Assembly (NCBI GenBank): GCA_003554345.1
Contig: PWGE01000234.1
Span: 1-8,069 of the forward strand
Direction of reading: 5' to 3'
Source of the DNA: T1SED10-198M sp003554345 [NCBI: Candidatus Sumerlaeota bacterium]
GTDB taxonomy: Bacteria > Sumerlaeota > T1SED10-198M
DNA: 8,069 nucleotides
Shown here: positions 1 through 4,789 of the stretch, piece after piece
How the letters are laid out: each line of letters opens with the position of its first letter
Position numbering within the stretch: the first letter of the stretch is position 1
Notes under the pieces: model-generated
What the model was told of the DNA's origin: nothing
Databases searched by the model: none
The model's input: the letters and a program-made list of their open reading frames with translations, nothing else
Program-made: the position numbers and the translations under genes

Positions 1-755
1 AAGCCAACCGTCCTTTCGTCTATCCATCCAGGATTTCTACCATGTCCCAGATACTCCACGGACCGTGTTGAAGTCTCCATTTTTAACACTCTTCCGTCTG
101 ATCCCTGCACCAGGATATGTTCTGCATCAGGGGAAAACACGGGGTTATAAAAGTCAAAACCCTTCTCAAGGAGGATTTCTTGACTGCCTGTAGATATTTC
201 AAGTGAGGCTAATTGATGGGGAACCGGATTGAAGAAAACAGTATCGGAATCAGGTGTAAATGTCAGGATATTCACATGCTGCCCGAGATCAAACTCTTTT
301 TTTACCGTAAAATCTGAGTCCAGAATAATCAATATATTATCTAAAGTGTAGGCAATGGTTCCATCAGAAGCAACAGCCGGTGTTCCACATATCTTTTTCC
401 AGTCAGCCAGCTGAATACGTTGATTTTCAGAAATATCATACAGTTTGGGAGATTGTTGAATGGTTTTTCCTTCCCCTCGAAAACCCTTATAGCTTACATA
501 GCGATTATCAGGAGATATTTGAGGATAGTACCCGGCATTCCTGCTATCAGTGATAATCTGTTTCTTTCCGGTTTCATTGTCAACAATTGCCAATCCATCA
601 TATCTTTTATTGGTCAGGAGGGTCAGGGTTCCGTCTTCTGAGACAGCCACCGGTACCAACTCAGAATCAGCAGGCGGGCGCTTTTCATCCGCCCCGACAA
701 AAATGCTGACGAATTGAGCACTCAGTATAAGTACTATCAAAAATATATATTTCAC
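1..755 (-). CDS. Exported TolB/WD40-like beta-propeller protein, 3' part missing
   Basis: Read on the minus strand, an uninterrupted frame starts at GTG (755-753) and runs off the window edge after 251 codons. The start is supported by AAGGAG (complement of 765-770), 9 nt upstream, and by the typical signal sequence that follows: KYIFLIVLILSAQFVSIFV, then GADE, with plausible cleavage after Ala22. The mature part shows repeated beta-propeller blade signatures of the TolB/PD40 kind: YPQISPDNRYVSY (about 77-89), TPAVASDGTIAYT (125-137), ILTFTPDSDTVFF (163-175), NPVFSPDAEHILVQ (204-217) and the start of another, NPGWID (241-246). Such propellers usually bind proteins or ligands outside the membrane. 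No catalytic motif is visible and no partner can be named. It diverges from the AEC permease gene. The coding frame is secure; the fold is inferred from blade motifs only. Confidence 0.8.
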   Translation of the reverse strand, partial: MKYIFLIVLILSAQFVSIFVGADEKRPPADSELVPVAVSEDGTLTLLTNKRYDGLAIVDNETGKKQIITDSRNAGYYPQISPDNRYVSYKGFRGEGKTIQQSPKLYDISENQRIQLADWKKICGTPAVASDGTIAYTLDNILIILDSDFTVKKEFDLGQHVNILTFTPDSDTVFFNPVPHQLASLEISTGSQEILLEKGFDFYNPVFSPDAEHILVQGSDGRVLKMETSTRSVEYLGHGRNPGWIDERTVG

Positions 756-764
756 GCTTCCTCA

Positions 765-770
765 CTCCTT
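765..770 (-). promoter_or_regulatory. Ribosome binding site deciding the GTG start of the propeller gene
   Basis: The minus strand reads AAGGAGTGAGGAAGCGTG. The AAGGAG core lies 9 nt before the GTG start at 755. No ATG near this site gives a comparable signal-peptide start, so GTG is the preferred start codon. Confidence 0.7.
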
Positions 771-883
771 ACTGGATTTACAAATCATCGGAAATGGTTC
801 AACAAAACAGTCTGAAAAAGAATCTTTCTTACAAAGAATATTCAAAAAAAAACAGCATGGAAACACATCATTTGTCTTGCATT

Positions 884-892
884 ATTATATCA
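884..892 (-). promoter_or_regulatory. Extended -10 promoter candidate for the propeller gene
   Basis: The minus strand reads TGATATAAT, a perfect TGnTATAAT extended -10 element. The -35 region 16-18 bp upstream is a T-run without TTGACA, as is common when an extended -10 is present. Transcription would begin near 877, giving a leader of about 120 nt before the GTG at 755. Confidence 0.5.
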
Positions 893-1055
893 CAATCTAT
901 CAATTATAAAAACAGAAAAAAGCCTTTTTAACTACCATCTTCTTTCTCCTTTGAGAATACTACCGTTCATAATTTTCTTTACTTGAAGGAGTATTATTAA
1001 GAGCCTTTTTTCATGCTCTCAAACAGTAATCATCTGAAGAAATAACATCTCAAAA

Positions 1056-1064
1056 TGGTATAAT
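1056..1064 (+). promoter_or_regulatory. Extended -10 promoter candidate for the AEC permease gene
   Basis: TGGTATAAT is a perfect TGnTATAAT element. No good -35 box lies 16-18 bp upstream. Transcription would start near 1071, leaving about 67 nt of leader. A second TATAAT at 1108-1113 is closer to the gene but lacks both TGn and a -35, so I rank it lower. Confidence 0.45.
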
Positions 1065-1080
1065 GCTTTTCTGGCATTAT
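1060..1080. repeat. 7-bp inverted repeat over the permease promoter, possible operator
   Basis: ATAATGC (1060-1066) and GCATTAT (1074-1080) form perfect arms around a 7-nt centre. The left arm overlaps the -10 box and the centre sits at the expected transcription start, a typical position for a repressor site. In RNA the right arm could not pair with the left, because the left arm lies mostly upstream of the start. No regulator is encoded in the window. Confidence 0.35.
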
Positions 1081-1137
1081 CCAGAATGAGGTCATCTCCT
1101 CAAAGAATATAATGACAGGTTAAAAGGATAAATCACA

Positions 1138-2139
1138 GTGCTCAGGGAACTTTTCTTTCAAAATTTTATGGCCATTCTTCAGATTCTTTCTATTTCAGGT
1201 ATTGGTTTTATTATTTTCCGCAGAAAAATTTTACCACTGGATTTTCTGAAGGATTTAGCCAGATTTATTATCTATGTCACACTCCCCTCGATGCTGATAA
1301 CAAAAGTATCTGTTGAATTCAATCTCGAACTTCTTACTTCTTTGATATTTATACCTGTTATTATGCTCCTTATTTTCACCTTAAGTGCGGGAACAGTCTG
1401 GTTTTTAGGAAAAATTACCGGCTTATCTTTTCAAGACCGTCGTTTTCATATGGCACTGGGCACTTTTATGAATACGGTGTATTTACCCCTGGGGATGGTA
1501 AGTTTTATAATGCCGGAAGAACTACAGGGGTATGGCGTTTTTATTGTGACCATGTGTCTTTTTATCAGCACTCCCCTTTTATGGAGTGTAGGAGTTTACT
1601 GGGTAAAATGCAGTCAGTATTCCTGTCCGGCAGGCTTTCAGACAGCTAACATTTTTTCAGTTCCTTTCATCACCATGGTAATAGGGATGGCTATAGGTCT
1701 ATTTAAGGATATTTTTCAAATTTCTACTGAACACTTTTTATTTCAAAACCCTGTCTTTTACGGACTGGACCAGCTGGGGCAACTTACAACACCATTAGCA
1801 CTATTTGTACTGGGTGGTATGCTGGCAGGAGTGGGAAATGTATTTAAACCGGAAAACATGAAAGGATTATTGATAGTGGTAGGAACCCGTCTTATTATTA
1901 TTCCGGGCATTTTTCTTTTATTGCTCTTTCTCACCAGCGAATGGGTAACGCCAGGTTATTACATGGGTCTTATTCTTACTATTGAAGCTGCTGCCCCACC
2001 TGCCATGAATCTTTCCATTATTTCACGCCATCACAATGCCCATATCCAGCAAACTTCCACCACGTTAATCACCTCATATCTCTGTTGTATTATCACCATT
2101 CCTGTTTGGATGACACTTTATACTTATTATTTTTCGTAA
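1138..2139 (+). CDS. AEC (auxin efflux carrier) family permease
   Basis: A 333-residue integral membrane protein. The length and about ten hydrophobic segments fit the AEC/malate-permease family, which has two five-helix halves. Segments lie at roughly 8-27, 36-55, 66-91, 105-125, 131-156, 172-190, 213-233, 242-266, 272-296 and 307-332. Family-like features include NTVYLPLG (112-119) in the first half and the acidic, alanine/proline-rich EAAAPPAMN (283-291) in the second. Characterised relatives move organic anions or similar small solutes; the substrate cannot be read from sequence. The start is GTG at 1138, chosen because AAGGA (1124-1128) lies 9 nt upstream and the N-terminus fits the family. 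argC begins 107 bp after its stop with no terminator between, so partial co-transcription is possible, although argC also has its own promoter candidate. Confidence 0.87.
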   Translation: MLRELFFQNFMAILQILSISGIGFIIFRRKILPLDFLKDLARFIIYVTLPSMLITKVSVEFNLELLTSLIFIPVIMLLIFTLSAGTVWFLGKITGLSFQDRRFHMALGTFMNTVYLPLGMVSFIMPEELQGYGVFIVTMCLFISTPLLWSVGVYWVKCSQYSCPAGFQTANIFSVPFITMVIGMAIGLFKDIFQISTEHFLFQNPVFYGLDQLGQLTTPLALFVLGGMLAGVGNVFKPENMKGLLIVVGTRLIIIPGIFLLLLFLTSEWVTPGYYMGLILTIEAAAPPAMNLSIISRHHNAHIQQTSTTLITSYLCCIITIPVWMTLYTYYFS

Positions 2140-2155
2140 GAAACTGATTATCTGT

Positions 2156-2174
2156 CATGATATAATATATTATG
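2156..2174. repeat. 19-bp near-palindrome on the argC promoter, possible ArgR/AhrC-type operator
   Basis: CATGATATAATATATTATG reads almost the same on both strands: one mismatched pair per arm plus the central base. It covers the whole -10 element. Size, AT-richness and position resemble an ARG box, and the gene downstream is an arginine gene. However, the match to the TGAAT-(A/T)4-ATTCA core is poor, so the ArgR link is inference from context. A perfect 10-bp palindrome, ATGTTAACAT (2172-2181), abuts it. Confidence 0.35.
2158..2166 (+). promoter_or_regulatory. Extended -10 promoter candidate for argC-mreC-mreD
   Basis: TGATATAAT, the same nine bases as the leftward promoter at 884-892, lies just after the permease stop codon. 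The -35 position (about 2138-2143, AAGAAA) is poor. Transcription would begin near 2173, about 74 nt before the argC start. Confidence 0.5.
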
Positions 2175-2230
2175 TTAACATGAAAGAAGCAGTTTAAAGC
2201 AGGTTTGAACAGAACTATATTTTCAAGGAG

Positions 2231-2237
2231 AGGAGGA
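2231..2237 (+). promoter_or_regulatory. Ribosome binding site deciding the argC start
   Basis: AGGAGGA lies 10 nt before the ATG at 2247. It sits inside the longer open frame that opens with TTG at 2205, so it argues for the internal ATG as the real start. Confidence 0.8.
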
Positions 2238-2246
2238 CAGAATTCC

Positions 2247-3254
2247 ATGAAAGTTGGCATCATAGGAATAACAGGTTACACCGGACAGGAACTGATAAAG
2301 ATTCTGGATACTCATCCCGGATTCGAACTTGTAGAATTAGGAGCCCGTCTTACAGAGACCACGCCGGTTGGTGAGGTTCTTCCTGCTTTTCGCCATATGG
2401 ATTATAAAATAACTCCAATAAAGGCCCCGTCAGACATACCATTGGCAGCCGAGGCGTATTTTCTTGCTTTGCCCCACTCTACAGCTATGGAATATGCACA
2501 TTATCTGACAGAAAAAGACAAAATTGTCATTGATCTCAGTGCCGACTTCAGATTTCCGGATACCGCACTTTATAAGAAACACTACGGTGTCCATCATTTT
2601 CCCGAACTAAACGACAGAGCAGTATACGGATTACCGGAACTCTTTCGTGATAAAATAAAACAGTCCCGATTGGTAGCCAATCCAGGGTGCTATCCTACAG
2701 GCATCATACTGGGGGCTTATCCTCTTACCCGCAGGGGATTAGTTGATAGCCTTATCGCTGATTCCAAGTCAGGTGTTTCAGGTGCCGGACATCATCCTAA
2801 AGCCGCAAACGTATTTTGTGCGGTCAATGAAAACTTAAAGGCTTACAAAATTAATGAACACCGACATCAACCTGAAATAAAGACCATCCTTAATACAGTG
2901 TCTCCCCAGGCTATAGAGCGCTGTCTGTTTTCACCTCACCTGGTACCTATGAACCGTGGCATATTCTCTACTCTGTATATTTCGCTCAATCAACCAGCTT
3001 CTCTGCAGGATGTTCAAGAAATGTATACTGAAGATTACAAAAATGAACCATTTATTCGATTGGTTTCCCGGGACCAGGATGTAGAAACACGGTCAGTGGC
3101 CCACACAAATTTTTGCGATATCAAAATTCTGGCAAATGAATGGACGGTTATCATTCTCACTGCTATTGACAACCTGGGAAAGGGTGCAGCTACCCAGGCA
3201 GTTCATAATCTAAATATAATAGCCAGTATACCCGAAACCACCGGTTTGTTATGA
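2247..3254 (+). CDS. argC: N-acetyl-gamma-glutamyl-phosphate reductase
   Basis: ArgC (EC 1.2.1.38) catalyses the NADPH-dependent reduction of N-acetylglutamyl-5-phosphate to the semialdehyde, the third step of arginine/ornithine synthesis in the cytoplasm. From the ATG at 2247 the protein has 335 residues, close to the usual length. It opens with the nucleotide-binding GITGYTGQEL (7-16). The nucleophilic cysteine is Cys148 in ANPGCYPTG, and the catalytic histidine region is EHRHQPEI (204-211). GVSGAGHHPK (176-185) and the C-terminal GKGAATQAVHNLN (311-323) are also family-typical. The frame opens upstream at TTG 2205, but the strong SD at 2231-2237 and the Rossmann start favour 2247. Its last codons overlap mreC by 4 nt. 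The usual arginine partners (argJ, argB, argD) are not adjacent downstream; mreC and mreD follow instead. Confidence 0.96.
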   Translation: MKVGIIGITGYTGQELIKILDTHPGFELVELGARLTETTPVGEVLPAFRHMDYKITPIKAPSDIPLAAEAYFLALPHSTAMEYAHYLTEKDKIVIDLSADFRFPDTALYKKHYGVHHFPELNDRAVYGLPELFRDKIKQSRLVANPGCYPTGIILGAYPLTRRGLVDSLIADSKSGVSGAGHHPKAANVFCAVNENLKAYKINEHRHQPEIKTILNTVSPQAIERCLFSPHLVPMNRGIFSTLYISLNQPASLQDVQEMYTEDYKNEPFIRLVSRDQDVETRSVAHTNFCDIKILANEWTVIILTAIDNLGKGAATQAVHNLNIIASIPETTGLL

Positions 3255-4027
3255 AAAGAAAAAAAAGACTTTTACTGGGAACTCTTGTTATTTTTTTTCT
3301 CGTACTTTTGCTGAACCTGTTTTCCGGAATATCATATATCACCTCCCCTTTTATCAATGCAGGTCGTCATCTTCAGACCCTTTACTTTAATATATTAAGC
3401 CACACCGGAGAGTTCACAGACGAAGAATTCAAGGAGCTTAAAGCCGAAAGAGACTCATTTCGGGAAGAAGTAATACGTTTGCGGGAAGAAAATTACAAGC
3501 TCCGTCATATGCTGGATATCAAAGAGGAAGTTCTGAATGATATTCACAAGGTACTACCTGCCCAGGTGGTACAAACCCATCTGGGAAGAGGAGAGCGAAC
3601 CTATCTCATTCAAGGTGGCACAGAACAGGGTTTCCATGAAAATGATATTGTACTTTCTTCAGAAGGGTTGGTAGGCAAAATAACCCATGCCACGACCTAT
3701 TATAGCCAGGTTTTACTCATCATTGACAGTAATAGTTCCTTACCTGCCCTTATTCAGAAAAATCGGTTGCAGGGTATCATATATGGAACAGGGGACTGGA
3801 ATGAGCTCATCATGGAATTAGATGGACCAGCAGAAGATGTAGAACCTGGCGATATGATAGTTACTTCAGGGATGGGTGTCATTTTCCCACCCGGTATTTT
3901 AATTGGTTTTGTTGAAGAAATTTTGCCGGATAGATATGGATTAGCTAATAGATTAATGATTGAACCCGCCGTTGATTTCAGGCGGCTGGAAATTGTCGGC
4001 ATATCTCCCAGAAAAGATGAATCATGA
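3251..4027 (+). CDS. mreC: Rod shape-determining protein MreC
   Basis: MreC is a bitopic membrane protein of the elongasome. It links MreB and MreD to the lateral-wall peptidoglycan synthases through a large extracytoplasmic domain. The 258-residue product has a basic N-terminus (KRKKR), one membrane helix at about 7-27, a coiled coil at about 58-95 (LKAERDSFREEVIRLREEN region), and the two-barrel beta domain from about 104 onward. The signature IVTSGMGVIFPPGILIGFV (203-221) matches the conserved MreC C-terminal block. The protein is near the short end for the family and lacks a long C-terminal tail. The ATG overlaps the argC stop (ATGA), and no SD is visible in the preceding 20 nt, so translation probably depends on coupling to argC. 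mreB is not in the window. Confidence 0.93.
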   Translation: MKRKKRLLLGTLVIFFLVLLLNLFSGISYITSPFINAGRHLQTLYFNILSHTGEFTDEEFKELKAERDSFREEVIRLREENYKLRHMLDIKEEVLNDIHKVLPAQVVQTHLGRGERTYLIQGGTEQGFHENDIVLSSEGLVGKITHATTYYSQVLLIIDSNSSLPALIQKNRLQGIIYGTGDWNELIMELDGPAEDVEPGDMIVTSGMGVIFPPGILIGFVEEILPDRYGLANRLMIEPAVDFRRLEIVGISPRKDES

Positions 4028-4530
4028 ATTTTTCTGATTCCTTTTTTCATCCTCAATCACCACAGTATAAAAAAATCCTTTTCAGCCTGTTGATTTTTTC
4101 AGCCAGTACCATCTTTTTCTTTATGACCCGCTACTCCTTTTTTTTCAGTGTTCCTCTTTTTCTGTACTACCCTCTCTGGACAAAACGCTGGTCTCTTGCC
4201 CAGCTTATCTACTGGTTCATGTTTGCGATCCTATTGGATGGTCTCGCCGGATATGAGACTGCTCATTCTTTTGCTTACTTTATGATTCTTTACTTTCTTA
4301 ATCTAGCAGCCTATCGATTCATTTTTATTGATACCTGGCGTGCTGCTGTCATTCTGGGTATTCTGTCACATATTACACTTCATACACTCTATATCGTAGT
4401 ATATCCCGGTACCGTATATTATTCCCGCACCCTTTTATTTCATTTTATGATATCTCAGGGTATCTTCATGGGATTATCACTTATCCTTTATCCCTGCCTT
4501 GCCCGTCGGATGGAAAAAAAACTGCAGTAG
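4024..4530 (+). CDS. mreD: Rod shape-determining protein MreD (divergent)
   Basis: MreD is a small polytopic membrane protein that works with MreC in the lateral-wall elongation complex. This 168-residue product has five to six hydrophobic segments (about 18-35, 38-51, 59-77, 80-101, 106-127, 138-158) and a basic C-terminus (RRMEKKLQ). The stretch AILLDGLAG (68-76), followed by a hydrophobic helix, resembles the conserved G/A-LL-D motif of MreD. Position directly after mreC is the main support, because MreD sequences diverge strongly. The ATG overlaps the mreC stop by 4 nt (ATGA), and only a weak purine stretch precedes it, again suggesting translational coupling. The stop codon TAG sits inside a hairpin-like inverted repeat. 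Confidence 0.8.
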   Translation: MNFSDSFFHPQSPQYKKILFSLLIFSASTIFFFMTRYSFFFSVPLFLYYPLWTKRWSLAQLIYWFMFAILLDGLAGYETAHSFAYFMILYFLNLAAYRFIFIDTWRAAVILGILSHITLHTLYIVVYPGTVYYSRTLLFHFMISQGIFMGLSLILYPCLARRMEKKLQ

Positions 4531-4550
4531 TATCATTATGATACATGCAG
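4522..4550. repeat. Palindrome embracing the mreD stop codon
   Basis: GTATCAT (4530-4536), a central T, and ATGATAC (4538-4544) form a 15-bp palindrome. It is flanked by outer arms CTGCA (4522-4526) and TGCAG (4546-4550), with small bulges between. RNA could fold as GTATC/GATAC plus CTGCA/TGCAG with an ATTAT loop, but no T-run follows, so it is a poor intrinsic terminator. It may be a protein-binding site or an mRNA 3'-end stabilising hairpin. Confidence 0.5.
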
Positions 4551-4566
4551 GGTCATTATAAAACAG

Positions 4567-4585
4567 AGAATGAGTTAAGAATGAG
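4567..4585 (+). repeat. 8-bp direct repeat with 11-bp period
   Basis: AGAATGAGTTAAGAATGAG contains two exact copies of AGAATGAG, starting at 4567 and 4578. The 11-bp period is about one helical turn, as seen in tandem response-regulator half-sites. It centres about 178 bp upstream of the predicted clpB start site. It is short enough to be chance. Confidence 0.25.
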
Positions 4586-4666
4586 CAACTGACTTTTCTT
4601 TATCAAATATTTTCAGAAATTCGCCCTCTCTCCTGTAAAAGCAACTCTTTTTTTCTGTTTTCTTCC

Positions 4667-4706
4667 TCTGGAAAAAGGTGCAATCCCCTCAAAACCATTT
4701 TCCAGA
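4667..4706. repeat. 9-bp inverted repeat upstream of the clpB promoter
   Basis: TCTGGAAAA (4667-4675) and TTTTCCAGA (4698-4706) are perfect complementary arms with a 22-bp centre. The arms begin 31 bp apart, close to three helical turns, so a dimeric or tetrameric protein could contact both on one face. The centre is about 67 bp upstream of the predicted sigma-54 start. An activator (enhancer) site is inferred, not shown. Confidence 0.4.
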
Positions 4707-4726
4707 AAACCACCTTCTTATACAAA

Positions 4727-4743
4727 CTGGCACAATGATTGCT
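4727..4743 (+). promoter_or_regulatory. Sigma-54 (RpoN) -24/-12 promoter for clpB
   Basis: CTGGCACAATGATTGCT matches the sigma-54 consensus YTGGCACR-N4-TTGCW at every position. The invariant GG (4729-4730) and GC (4741-4742) are exactly 10 bp apart, and the preceding CAAA also fits the extended mrNr consensus. The predicted start is G4754, giving a 36-nt leader that contains the clpB SD (GAGGTG, 4777-4782). Sigma-54 promoters need an AAA+ enhancer-binding protein, and none is encoded here. I see no CIRCE, CtsR box or well-spaced sigma-70-type promoter in the same region. Confidence 0.7.
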
Positions 4744-4776
4744 TTTATTAGTAGTAAAAACACCATAATAAATGAA

Positions 4777-4782
4777 GAGGTG
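4777..4782 (+). promoter_or_regulatory. Ribosome binding site of clpB
   Basis: GAGGTG lies 7 nt before the ATG at 4790. It supports this start, which also gives the standard ClpB N-terminus ([14 protein letters not shown]). Confidence 0.75.
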
Positions 4783-4789
4783 AAAAATC

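Larger units (their letters stand above)
756..1137. other. Divergent intergenic region, AT-rich, no gene seen
   Basis: This 382-bp stretch separates the leftward propeller gene from the rightward AEC permease. I find no convincing coding frame, tRNA or terminator. It holds a leftward promoter candidate (884-892), a rightward one (1056-1064), a dyad on the rightward promoter (1060-1080), and a small AGAGC/GCTCT inverted repeat (1000-1004 with 1015-1019) of unknown meaning. The rest is homopolymer-rich A/T sequence with nothing recognisable. Confidence 0.7.

Noticed and set aside
420-641. 73-codon plus-strand open frame
   Set aside because: It lies antisense inside the propeller gene, which has a signal peptide, SD and blade motifs; the plus-strand product resembles nothing recognisable.
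2205-2246. Upstream TTG start giving a 14-residue longer ArgC
   Set aside because: The extension would cover the strong SD for ATG 2247, has no SD of its own, and precedes the normal Rossmann-fold N-terminus.
4675-4716. H-type pseudoknot between AAGGTG and CACCTT around the 4667-4706 stem
   Set aside because: The pairing is possible on paper, but the region lies upstream of the predicted clpB start and is not expected to be in that RNA.
4739-4769. TTGCTT-N19-CATAAT as a sigma-70-type clpB promoter
   Set aside because: The spacing is too long, and the start would fall at about 4776, leaving the SD at the extreme 5' end of the RNA. The sigma-54 match is far better.
4531-4789. CIRCE (TTAGCACTC-N9-GAGTGCTAA) or CtsR heptad repeats upstream of clpB
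   Set aside because: Searched by eye on both strands; no acceptable match to either.
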